Source of the DNA: an uncultured Alphaproteobacteria bacterium
GTDB taxonomy: Bacteria; Pseudomonadota; Alphaproteobacteria; Minwuiales; Minwuiaceae
Assembly (NCBI GenBank): GCA_913064755.1
Contig: CAJYBQ010000138.1
Span: 1-7,798 of the forward strand
DNA length: 7,798 nt
Reading direction: 5' to 3'
Of this stretch, positions 1-5,742 are shown in pieces. The position numbers and the translations under genes are program-made. The notes beneath the pieces were generated by a model, which was not told the origin of the DNA, did no database searches, and worked only from the letters and a program-made list of their open reading frames with translations. The stretch's first letter is position 1; every line of letters starts with the position of its first letter.

Positions 1-155
1 CCGACAGATACCGCGTCTTCCGACGCCGCATTGCCGCCCCGTGATGCCAGCTCCGAATCACTTCGGATCGCCGTTAGCGTGGCGATGTTAGCGAAGCCGA
101 ACCGGCCTCACAAGGAAGGCCTTTGTTTCAAGGGGCATACCCGTCAATTGGTGGC
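1..155. other. Left-edge stretch with no supportable gene
   Basis: No reading frame here looks like a recognisable protein. One short plus-strand frame runs from base 3 to a TGA at 42-44 and could be the tail of a gene lying outside the window, but 13 residues are too few to judge. Bases 52-67 form a perfect 6-bp hairpin (TCCGAA, loop TCAC, TTCGGA) and the heptamer GTTAGCG occurs twice (73-79 and 87-93). Neither has an assigned role. Confidence 0.4.
104..128 (+). terminator. Possible weak Rho-independent terminator
   Basis: A 5-bp GC-rich stem (GGCCT at 104-108, AGGCC at 117-121) with an 8-base loop is followed directly by TTTGTTT (122-128). This has the shape of an intrinsic terminator for a plus-strand gene entering from the left. 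The stem is short and the T-run is broken by a G, so this is a weak call. It would separate upstream transcription from the tRNA promoter at 156-184. Confidence 0.3.
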
Positions 156-184
156 TTGCCAAGCAGAAAGGCATACCTTATACG
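156..184 (+). promoter_or_regulatory. Sigma-70-type promoter of the tRNA-Arg gene
   Basis: TTGCCA (156-161, five of six matches to TTGACA) and TATACG (179-184, four of six matches to TATAAT) are separated by exactly 17 bases. Transcription would begin near 190-192, leaving a 5' leader of about 35 bases before the mature tRNA at 226, a normal length to be trimmed by RNase P. The prediction rests on sequence and position only. Confidence 0.6.
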
Positions 185-225
185 TCCGCCTCGCCCGACG
201 GTGCAACGACAGCACAACGGGCGCG

Positions 226-302
226 GCGCCGGTAGCTCAGCTGGATAGAGCACCAGACTACGAATCTGGGGGTCGGGAGTTCGAATCTTCCCCGGCGCGC
301 CA
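226..302 (+). tRNA. tRNA-Arg, anticodon ACG
   Basis: The full cloverleaf can be read. The acceptor stem GCGCCGG (226-232) pairs perfectly with CCGGCGC (292-298). The D stem is GCTC/GAGC and the anticodon stem CCAGA/TCTGG. The anticodon loop CTACGAA carries ACG at 260-262. The T arm GGGAG/CTTCC encloses TTCGAAT, with one G-T wobble. G299 is the discriminator base and CCA is encoded at 300-302. The ACG anticodon is normally deaminated to ICG and reads CGU, CGC and CGA arginine codons. The tRNA faces the tonB operon convergently. I saw no repeat of its 3' end elsewhere in the window, so there is no sign of an integrated element. Confidence 0.97.
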
Positions 303-522
303 CTCCTTCTCCGAACACGTGAAGATCGACCTGTTCCGGGGGCCAGGCTGCGCCCCGCCTGCAGGGCGTTCGCGACCTTGCGGCCCCCGTTGCCTCGTCG
401 CCGCGCTGCTGGATGCTGTCGCCTTGATGGCGACTTCGGCCATGACCGACGCCTGCCGTGCCGGGCCTTGCCTCCGGAGTTCCGCGTCGCGACCGATGGC
501 TCCCGCGTGCGAAGAAGTTCTT
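303..522. other. Convergent spacer between tRNA-Arg and tonB, with hairpins
   Basis: No protein gene is supportable here. Open frames crossing the tRNA give translations such as GEDSNSRPPDS, typical artefacts of antisense tRNA. Two structures stand out. First, a perfect 8-bp inverted repeat, CGGGGGCC (337-344) and GGCCCCCG (382-389), encloses a nested 5-bp stem CGCCC (351-355) / GGGCG (364-368). Second, a 6-bp hairpin GTCGCC (418-423) / GGCGAC (429-434) has a 5-base loop. Neither is followed by a T-run on either strand, so they are not classic terminators, but they lie where both convergent transcripts must end. Confidence 0.45.
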
Positions 523-780
523 TCAACGGATGGCGAAATCGACAGGGACAACCAGTTCCAGGCGCGCCTGGGTCATGAAGTCCGGCATGGCAGGCAATGG
601 CTGTGCCCGCTCGATCATGGCCTCCACCTCCTGGTCCAGCAGGGTGTGACCGGAACTCTGCTCGATGCGGTATTCCAGAACCGTGCCGTCGCGCGACATG
701 CGGAAGAACAGCAGCGCGGTGCCTTGCTGGCCCCGGCGTCGCGCCCGGCGGGGATATTCCTTGTGCCGTTCCAGCCATAC
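523..780 (-). pseudogene. tonB: Orphaned TonB C-terminal domain, downstream of an in-frame TAG
   Basis: This is the same reading frame as the upstream tonB part, continuing directly after the amber codon at 781-783 for 85 residues to a TGA at 523-525. It encodes the complete TonB C-terminal domain, which contacts the TonB box of outer-membrane receptors. It begins VWLERHKEYPRRAR, with the family's tyrosine-proline motif, continues through SSGHTLLDQEVEAM and AQPLPAMP, and ends LELVVPVDFAIR. There is no frameshift and no further stop, and the conserved positions look intact, so the interruption is recent or artificial, or is read through. The segment has no start codon with a ribosome site and no export signal. 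It would be useless if translated alone in the cytoplasm. Confidence 0.85.
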
Positions 781-1737
781 CTACAGCCGCGTCAGATAGT
801 CCGCCTGCTGTCCGGGCGTGCCACCACCACTCTCGCTGCCGACATCGTTGGATCGCCCGTCGCCCTGGCTGGCACCCGATTGGCCCCCGGCACCAGCAGG
901 CACGGCCTCGGTCGATTCCGCGTCGCCGCGCGTCGGCGCAGCGTCACCGCCATCCGTCAGCAATGCCTGCTCAGTGGCCCTGACCGGCGCGACAGGCTGC
1001 GCAACCGCCTGCTGCACCGCGGCGGGGGCCGAAGACACGCGCGCCCGACGCGGTGCAACGGGCGGCAGCGGAGGTGGCAAGGCATCGACCGTCACAGCAG
1101 CCTCTACTGACGCGACGGCGGCTACCGGCCTTGCCTGCCGAACCGGCACGGCTGCTGGTGGCCGGGTCTGCGCCTGTTCGGGCGGCCGTGGCGGCTCAAC
1201 GACGTCGACCGGCACCTCGGCGACGACCGATACCTCCGGCACGGTGGCCAGAACGTGTTCGGCCGGGACCGGCAGCACAGGGGTCGGCGCGACCGAAGGT
1301 GTCGGAAGCACTTCGATGGGCGCGGCCTGGTGAATCGTTTCAACGACCGCCTGCTGGGCAGCCGTCGGGATGGCTTCCGCCACATCATCCGGCAGCCTTT
1401 CCGGCAGTTCGTCCGGGACCAGGTCAGACGCCACGTCCGGCACAGTGGTCGCTTGCGCTTCCACCGGCTCCGCGGCCACTTCCTCAACCTGTTCCGGCCG
1501 AGCCGTTGCAACGGCATCCATTGCATCGGTCACTGCCTCGGCAGCGCCCGGCGCGGGACTGGCGACACCGCCGGGTGCAGCACCGGATGCCGCCAGCCCG
1601 ACCCCCAACCCCGCCGCACCTTGGTTCACCGCGCCGCGTGGGGCCGGTTGCCAGAAGAACACCAGCGCCAGGCCGACATGCAGCAGCATGGCCAGGGCGA
1701 AGGCGGTACCGACCAGGCGACGGCTCAGCGGCTTCAT
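781..1737 (-). CDS. tonB: Energy transducer TonB, N-terminal part, truncated by an amber codon
   Basis: TonB carries energy from the ExbB/ExbD proton channel across the periplasm to outer-membrane receptors, here presumably the haem receptor. The 318-residue product has a basic N-terminus, one membrane anchor (about residues 8-29) with histidine at position 20, the position of the critical His in E. coli TonB, then a long periplasmic linker rich in Pro, Val, Ala and Glu (about 30-300). It stops at TAG (781-783) after QADYLTRL, just where the C-terminal domain should start. That domain follows in frame at 523-780, so the intact gene would encode 404 residues. Changing base 783 so that TAG reads CAG (Gln) would restore it. 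The ATG overlaps the exbD stop as ATGA, so translation is probably coupled. As read, the product has an anchor and linker but no receptor-contact domain. Confidence 0.88.
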   Translation of the reverse strand: MKPLSRRLVGTAFALAMLLHVGLALVFFWQPAPRGAVNQGAAGLGVGLAASGAAPGGVASPAPGAAEAVTDAMDAVATARPEQVEEVAAEPVEAQATTVPDVASDLVPDELPERLPDDVAEAIPTAAQQAVVETIHQAAPIEVLPTPSVAPTPVLPVPAEHVLATVPEVSVVAEVPVDVVEPPRPPEQAQTRPPAAVPVRQARPVAAVASVEAAVTVDALPPPLPPVAPRRARVSSAPAAVQQAVAQPVAPVRATEQALLTDGGDAAPTRGDAESTEAVPAGAGGQSGASQGDGRSNDVGSESGGGTPGQQADYLTRL

Positions 1738-2141
1738 TCGGCCAGGGCTTCGGGAACGGTCAGAAGATGCAGATCCCGCAGGCCGGCATCGCGCAAGCGC
1801 TCCATCAGGGCGATCACGGTGGTCGCGGCGACGGCCCCGTCAGCCTTCAGCCGCACGGATGTCAGACCGGCATCGGCGATGCGCCGCAAGGCTTCGGCTT
1901 CACCCAGGATCTCGCCTCCGTAGGCGAGTTGTCCATCGCGCCCGATCAGCAACAACCCCGCCTCCGCGTCCGGCGCCCCGTCACTGGCGGAATTCGGCGG
2001 TGCGATGTGGAAGGGATCGGTCGCGGTCAGTTGCCCGGCGATCATGAAGAAGATCAACAGCAGGAAGACCACGTTGATCAACGGCATGATGCGGTCGTCA
2101 TCGCTGGGTCGGCGGCGCTGGCCATGTGCCAGGCGGCTCAT
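1734..2141 (-). CDS. exbD: ExbD/TolR-family protein, second copy, with Asn in place of the key Asp
   Basis: ExbD forms, with ExbB, the inner-membrane proton channel that energises TonB. This 135-residue protein has the family layout: a short charged cytoplasmic N-terminus (to about residue 17), one transmembrane helix (about 18-38) and a periplasmic domain of about 95 residues. In canonical ExbD the helix begins PLIDVVF, and its Asp is the proton-carrying residue. Here the motif is MPLINVVFLLLIFFM, with Asn23 (codon AAC at 2073-2075). The rest of the fold appears intact, so this is a substituted paralogue, not a decayed gene. It overlaps its neighbours by ATGA on both sides, so it is tightly coupled to the first exbD and to tonB. 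It may act as a structural or regulatory partner of the Asp-bearing copy; that is inference. Confidence 0.88.
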   Translation of the reverse strand: MSRLAHGQRRRPSDDDRIMPLINVVFLLLIFFMIAGQLTATDPFHIAPPNSASDGAPDAEAGLLLIGRDGQLAYGGEILGEAEALRRIADAGLTSVRLKADGAVAATTVIALMERLRDAGLRDLHLLTVPEALAE

Positions 2142-2572
2142 TGCCCCGCCCCCGCGCGGTTGAGCGAGAGCTGCGTCACCCCCGCCCCGGACAGCCTGTC
2201 GAGCACATCGATGGTCCGCTGCAGGGAAATGCCGTCCGCCGGTCGCACGATCACGACCTGGTCCGGCTTGCGGCGCACCACCTCTCCCAGCCGTCGGGCG
2301 ATGCTGTCCAGCGACAGCACCTCGCCGGAAAGCCTGAGGAGACCATCCGGGCGAATGTCGACCAGCATGGAACCGCTCAACGCCACGCCGGCACCGGTCT
2401 TCGCCGGCGGGTCCAGCCTGACGGACCGCCAGTCGAGGAACGACGACGCGAGCATGAAGAACACCAGCAGGATGAAGACCACGTCGATCAGCGGTGTCAG
2501 GCTGATCAGGCTGCGGTGTCGGCCCTCAGTCGCCACCAGCAGCGACGACTGGCCGGGTGAATGCACCGACAT
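2138..2572 (-). CDS. exbD: ExbD/TolR-family proton-channel subunit, first copy (canonical Asp)
   Basis: This 144-residue protein is the Asp-bearing ExbD of the TonB motor. Its single transmembrane helix (about residues 23-44) starts with LTPLIDVVFILLVFFML, and Asp30 is the residue expected to be protonated and deprotonated inside the ExbB pentamer. A periplasmic domain of about 95 residues follows. The ATG at 2570-2572 is supported by a strong ribosome-binding site, GGAGG at 2579-2583, six bases upstream. This start lies inside the end of exbB, giving a 47-base overlap. The stop overlaps the next exbD as ATGA. Downstream GTG codons exist but lack comparable support. It is followed by a second exbD whose Asp is replaced by Asn, so this copy probably supplies proton translocation. 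Confidence 0.93.
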   Translation of the reverse strand: MSVHSPGQSSLLVATEGRHRSLISLTPLIDVVFILLVFFMLASSFLDWRSVRLDPPAKTGAGVALSGSMLVDIRPDGLLRLSGEVLSLDSIARRLGEVVRRKPDQVVIVRPADGISLQRTIDVLDRLSGAGVTQLSLNRAGAGQ

Positions 2573-3269
2573 CGCGGGCCTCCGCGGTTCGGAATGAAGG
2601 AAGGTCCTGGGTGAAGAGCCGCGTTATGGCGCTGTCCATGTCGTGCGCCAGTCGCTCCACGCGCCGCTCCAGCCAGTTCAGCGCGGCGACCGTCGGAATG
2701 GCAACGGCCAGCCCCACGGCGGTGGTCAGCAGCGCCTCCCAGATGCCGCCCGACAGGATCGCCGGATTGACCTGGTTGCCCGCGGCTTCCAGCTGCTGAA
2801 ACGCCTCGATCATGCCGAGCACGGTGCCGAACAATCCCAGCAGCGGCGACAGCGTGGCAATGACTTCGAGGGGTCGCAGCCAGCTGCGCATGTCGGCCAG
2901 AACGTCGGCACAATGCCGGGTCACTTCCTCCCGCACGTTGTGGCCGGACATGCCCTGGCGCATGCCGTTCATCGCGCGCGAAATGGCAATGGCCAGCGGC
3001 CCCCGGGCGTCGCCCAGCATGCGGATGGCGTCATTGGCCTGGCCGACCTGCCACAATGTCACCGCGTCACGGGTCACCGCGGCGGCCGACAGGTGCAGGG
3101 CGCGAAACTGCCACAGCTTGGCCAGGACGATGGCAAGCGCGACGATCGACATGGCGATGAGCAATCCGACAACCGGGCCACCGCTCTGCAGGGTTTCCAG
3201 CAATCCGCCGAGTGCGCCCTCGACCTGCATGGCCGTCGCACCGGGTGACATTGTATCCAAATCGTTCAT
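2526..3269 (-). CDS. exbB: ExbB/MotA/TolQ-family proton-channel protein
   Basis: ExbB forms the pentameric inner-membrane scaffold that, with ExbD, uses the proton gradient to drive TonB. The 247-residue product has three predicted membrane helices: about 31-53, 133-156 and 179-200. The hallmark segments are LSPLLGLFGTVLGMIEAF (140-157) and SGGIWEALLTTAVGLAVAIP (173-192), both of the MotA/TolQ/ExbB family. A large cytoplasmic loop lies between helices 1 and 2. The ATG at 3267-3269 is preceded by AGGACAGGTCAGG, which can serve as a ribosome site. It begins 37 bases after the stop of the small secreted-protein gene and overlaps exbD, consistent with one operon. Its place beside tonB and haem genes favours ExbB over TolQ or MotA. 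Confidence 0.93.
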   Translation of the reverse strand: MNDLDTMSPGATAMQVEGALGGLLETLQSGGPVVGLLIAMSIVALAIVLAKLWQFRALHLSAAAVTRDAVTLWQVGQANDAIRMLGDARGPLAIAISRAMNGMRQGMSGHNVREEVTRHCADVLADMRSWLRPLEVIATLSPLLGLFGTVLGMIEAFQQLEAAGNQVNPAILSGGIWEALLTTAVGLAVAIPTVAALNWLERRVERLAHDMDSAITRLFTQDLPSFRTAEARDVGAFTRPVVAAGGD

Positions 3270-3306
3270 CGGCCTGACCTGTCCTGTATTGCGATGCCTG
3301 GGAAAC

Positions 3307-3729
3307 CTATCGGATCAAGGGTGTCGTGCTGCGGCTGCTCGGCTGCACCAGCTGCAGGCAATCCGTTCGCGTACCGGTCGCGTCGGCGCATTCGAGAACA
3401 TCGTTGACCAGTATCCTGCCGATGTCCCCGCAGGGCAGCCCGGCCAGGTCGAAGACCTTCAGACTTGTCTTGCCGGCAGGCAGCGGTGCCGTCTCCAGCG
3501 CCAGGCGCCGCGCCACGACCCCCTCGCCATCGAAGATGACAAGGGCGTATCTGAAGGTCGCGAAGACCGCGCCGGTGTCATTCTCGATCACCACGTAGGC
3601 GCGGCAGGCACCATCCGACGGCTCCAGCTTGTTCAGTTCGAGTTTCATGCCCGGCGCAGCCTTCGCAGCCTGGATCGGCATCCCGGCGACGAGCAGACCC
3701 GCTACCACCAACATCATGAACCTGCGCAA
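3307..3729 (-). CDS. Small exported protein of unknown function, leader gene of the exb-tonB operon
   Basis: The function is unknown. I start it at TTG (3727-3729) because GGGGGCAGG lies just upstream and the product then begins MRRFMMLVVAGLLVAG, a normal signal peptide ending near QAAKA (about residue 24). The arginine pair followed by FMM also loosely fits a twin-arginine signal. ATG codons at 3715-3717 and 3712-3714 are alternatives but would drop the basic n-region. The frame can be extended to a TTG at 3796-3798, but that lies inside the predicted operator and upstream of the likely transcription start. The 140-residue precursor gives a mature domain of about 115 residues, predicted mostly beta strand, with four cysteines (42, 100, 114, 124) that could form two disulfides. 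The gene ends with TAG. From memory, similar exported proteins, often labelled only as Tat-signal proteins, sit beside exb-tonB genes in other alphaproteobacteria. Confidence 0.75.
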   Translation of the reverse strand: MRRFMMLVVAGLLVAGMPIQAAKAAPGMKLELNKLEPSDGACRAYVVIENDTGAVFATFRYALVIFDGEGVVARRLALETAPLPAGKTSLKVFDLAGLPCGDIGRILVNDVLECADATGTRTDCLQLVQPSSRSTTPLIR

Positions 3730-3786
3730 TGACCTGCCCCCAAAACCATGTCGTCGCCGCGCAACCCGGCGTCGACCCGGGTTCGG

Positions 3787-3815
3787 ACAATAATGCAATT
3801 GACTCTCATTCGCAA
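3787..3815 (-). promoter_or_regulatory. Probable promoter of the secreted protein-exbB-exbD-exbD-tonB operon
   Basis: Read on the minus strand, TTGCGA (3815-3810) and TATTGT (3792-3787) match the -35 and -10 consensus at four of six positions each and are spaced exactly 17 bases apart. Transcription would start near 3780, about 50 bases before the TTG start at 3729. The site lies in the only clearly AT-rich island of the window, between the hmuV stop and the next gene, and the spacer is covered by a Fur-box-like palindrome. Confidence 0.5.
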
Positions 3816-3829
3816 TATTATCGATTGCG
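3794..3829. promoter_or_regulatory. Fur-type iron operator, possibly two overlapping sites
   Basis: Minus-strand bases 3816 to 3794 read ATTGCGAATGAG then AGTCAATTGCA. The arms TTGCGAATGA and TCAATTGCAT match as an inverted repeat at 7 of 10 positions around a GAG centre, and the core GAATGAGAGTCA resembles the Fur pattern NNATGAGAATCATTNN. A second dyad, CGCAAT (3811-3816) and ATTGCG (3824-3829), overlaps its edge and encloses GATAAT, a Fur hexamer. The position between -35 and -10 fits repression when iron is plentiful. The regulator could be Fur or a relative. The TGA-N9-TCA pattern of RirA is not seen. Confidence 0.55.
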
Positions 3830-3850
3830 GATGAATGCCGCGTCGGCGGT

Positions 3851-4639
3851 TCAGCGCGCGAAGGTCAACGGCACACCCTGTGCCGCATGCCCGATGGTCC
3901 GCAGTTCGATCCCGTAGACTTCCGAAAGCAGTTCCGGTGCCAGCGCCGCCCGCGGCAAGCCCGAGGCGGCTATCCGGCCGTCCTTGAGGATCACCACCCG
4001 GTCCGCGTACCCGGACGCCAGGTTCGGGTCATGCAGCACGGCACAGACGGCAAGTCCCTCCGACGCGAGGTGCCGCGCGTGCTGCAGCAACCTGTGCTGA
4101 TGTGCCAGGTCGAGATTGTTCGTCGGCTCGTCCAGCAGGAGCATCTTTTCCACCGCGCCATCCGTGAACGGCCAGAGCTGTGCCAGGGTGCGGGCCAGGT
4201 GCACACGTTGCTTCTCACCGCCCGACAGCGTGGTGAAGGTACGCTCCGCCATGTGCATGATGCCGGTCGCCCGCATGGCGGCACCGACGGCCTGCAGTTT
4301 CTGCCTGCGATCCGTCCGCCCCGCGTGGGGAATCCGGCCCATCCCGACAACCTCCACGACCGAGAACGCGAAGCCGAGGCGGATTTCCTGCACCAGCACT
4401 GCCCGCCGGGTTGCCAGTTCCGCTATCGGAATGTCGGCGAGCGGCTGATCGCCCAGGGTCACCGTGCCCGCGTCGGGGACCAGCGAACCTGAAAGACAGC
4501 GCAACAAGGTCGACTTGCCTGCGCCATTGGGGCCGAGGATCACGGTGACCTCGCCCACGGCCATGCCGAGGGTGACATCATCCAGCAGGCGGCGGCCGCC
4601 ACGGATGACGCTGATGTTGTTGGCGCGGATCACGTCCAT
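3851..4639 (-). CDS. hmuV: Haem ABC importer ATP-binding protein HmuV
   Basis: This is the cytoplasmic ATPase of the haem importer and works as a dimer on HmuU. All nucleotide-binding motifs are present in the 262 residues: Walker A GPNGAGKST (36-44), Q-loop glutamine 84, signature LSGGEKQRV (138-146), Walker B MLLLDEPTNNLD (166-177) with catalytic Glu171, and switch His203 in AVLHD. Length and order match the HmuV/FecE/BtuD group. A short insertion before Walker B (about residues 154-165, LAQLWPFTDGAVEK) is typical of HmuV. The ATG at 4637-4639 has GGGGGC eight bases upstream and overlaps the hmuU stop by 10 bases, so the two are co-transcribed. The assignment to haem rather than siderophore or cobalamin rests on the adjacent HmuT-like and haem-receptor genes. 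Confidence 0.93.
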   Translation of the reverse strand: MDVIRANNISVIRGGRRLLDDVTLGMAVGEVTVILGPNGAGKSTLLRCLSGSLVPDAGTVTLGDQPLADIPIAELATRRAVLVQEIRLGFAFSVVEVVGMGRIPHAGRTDRRQKLQAVGAAMRATGIMHMAERTFTTLSGGEKQRVHLARTLAQLWPFTDGAVEKMLLLDEPTNNLDLAHQHRLLQHARHLASEGLAVCAVLHDPNLASGYADRVVILKDGRIAASGLPRAALAPELLSEVYGIELRTIGHAAQGVPLTFAR

Positions 4640-5730
4640 CCCGACAGCCCCCGCTTGCGACAGAGCAACCAGATGAAGAACGGTCCGCCGGTCAGGCTCA
4701 TCACCACGCCGATCGGCAGGTCTGCGGGCACGGCAAGGGTCCGGGCCATCAGGTCGGCGGCGACAACGACGAATGCCCCCATGATCGCACTGGCCGGCAG
4801 CACCATCCGGTGATCGGGACCGAACGCCATGCGCACCATGTGCGGTACCATCAGGCCGACGAAGGCGATGACCCCGCTCATTGCCACAGCGCCGCCTGTC
4901 GCCAGGGCGACCAGCAGCACCGCCGTCCGCTTGGCGGCTTCGACGCGCAGGCCCAGGTGCTGCGCCGCCTCCTCTCCCAGCAGGATCGCGTTGAGGAAAC
5001 GGGTCAGGGTCATCAGCCCGATGACGGCAAGTGCCACCCCGGGCAGGACGATCACCACCTTGTCCCAGGTTGCCCCGGCCAGCGACCCGAGCAGCCAGAA
5101 GTTCAGATCGCGCAGTTCCTGGTCAGTGCTGACGAAGATCATCACCCCGACAACGGCCGCCGCGATCGCGTTCATCGCCACGCCTGCCAGCAGCAGGATC
5201 GACACATCCGTGCCCCCCTGTCGCTGGGCCAGGGCATAGACCAGCATCGTCACCACCAGCCCGCCGGTGAATGCCGCAAACGGAATCAGGTAGCCGCCAA
5301 GCCAGGGTGGCAGCAGCAGGATCAGCGGCGCGCCGACAACGATCATCAACACGGCACCAACGGCGGCACCGCTGGAGACACCGATCAGCGCCGGGTCCGC
5401 CAGCGGATTGCGGAACAATCCCTGCAGCACCGCGCCTGCGACACCCAGCGCGCTGCCCACGATCAGGCCCAGCGCCAGGCGCGGCAGCCGGATCGCCATC
5501 AGGACGGTTTCCTCGCGTCGCCCGAACGAGATGCCGAGGTCGATGCCGAACAGGTCATGCAGCAGGACACCGAGCACCTGCATCGGCGCGATGCCCACCG
5601 CCCCCGTGCAGACCGACATCAGGCAGCCGAAGACCAGCACCAGCCAGAGGGCAAGGAGCTGGAGCCTGTGCCGCTGGGAACGGCGGCCCTCGGCTGCAAG
5701 AAGGTCGAAACTTTGGTCTGCGGCGCTCAC
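4630..5730 (-). CDS. hmuU: Haem ABC importer permease HmuU (FecCD family)
   Basis: This is the inner-membrane channel of the haem importer, a 366-residue FecCD-family permease expected to have about ten helices and to work as a dimer. Family landmarks are RLPRLALGLIVGSALGVAGA (81-100), the following Q-G-L-F-R-N-P-L-A-D-P stretch, the coupling segment LGEEAAQHLG (251-260) that docks on the ATPase, FVGLMVPHMVRM (290-301), and a conserved C-terminal helix starting LPIGVVMSLTGGPFF (338-352). The only reasonable start is GTG (5728-5730). Its upstream region has no strong ribosome site, so translation may be coupled to hmuT, whose TAG stop lies 12 bases upstream and in the same frame. The gene overlaps hmuV by 10 bases. 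Confidence 0.93.
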   Translation of the reverse strand: MSAADQSFDLLAAEGRRSQRHRLQLLALWLVLVFGCLMSVCTGAVGIAPMQVLGVLLHDLFGIDLGISFGRREETVLMAIRLPRLALGLIVGSALGVAGAVLQGLFRNPLADPALIGVSSGAAVGAVLMIVVGAPLILLLPPWLGGYLIPFAAFTGGLVVTMLVYALAQRQGGTDVSILLLAGVAMNAIAAAVVGVMIFVSTDQELRDLNFWLLGSLAGATWDKVVIVLPGVALAVIGLMTLTRFLNAILLGEEAAQHLGLRVEAAKRTAVLLVALATGGAVAMSGVIAFVGLMVPHMVRMAFGPDHRMVLPASAIMGAFVVVAADLMARTLAVPADLPIGVVMSLTGGPFFIWLLCRKRGLSGWT

Positions 5731-5742
5731 GATCTGGAGTAC

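Noticed and set aside
226..302. tRNA-Arg as an integration site of a mobile element
   Set aside because: No copy of the tRNA 3' end, integrase or transposase was seen in the window, and the neighbouring genes are ordinary transport genes.
258..551. Minus-strand open frame of 97 codons ending GEDSNSRPPDS
   Set aside because: Its C-terminal part is antisense to tRNA-Arg and gives another classic false-protein motif. The rest has no recognisable features.
128..778. Minus-strand open frame of 216 codons beginning just after the tonB amber codon
   Set aside because: It overlaps the orphaned TonB C-terminal domain in another frame and contains KIRTPDPQIRSLVLYPAELP, a well-known false translation of an antisense tRNA. 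The TonB domain frame has clear family motifs, this one has none.
781..783. A genetic code in which TAG encodes glutamine
   Set aside because: TAG ends hmuT and the small exported-protein gene at sensible C-termini, and reading through hmuT would fuse it to the permease. A local mutation, error or rare readthrough is simpler.
31..1110. Plus-strand open frame of 359 codons across the tRNA and tonB
   Set aside because: It reads through the tRNA (VAQLDRAPDYESGGREFESS) and opposite tonB. Such long chance frames are common opposite GC-rich genes.
1053..2597. Plus-strand open frame of 514 codons
   Set aside because: It is antisense to tonB and both exbD genes, is rich in Arg, Pro and Gln, and has no domain pattern. 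The minus-strand genes have strong motifs and coupled overlaps.
3730..3798. N-terminal extension of the small exported protein to the TTG at 3796-3798
   Set aside because: It would start inside the predicted operator and upstream of the likely transcription start, and would put 23 extra residues before a normal signal peptide.
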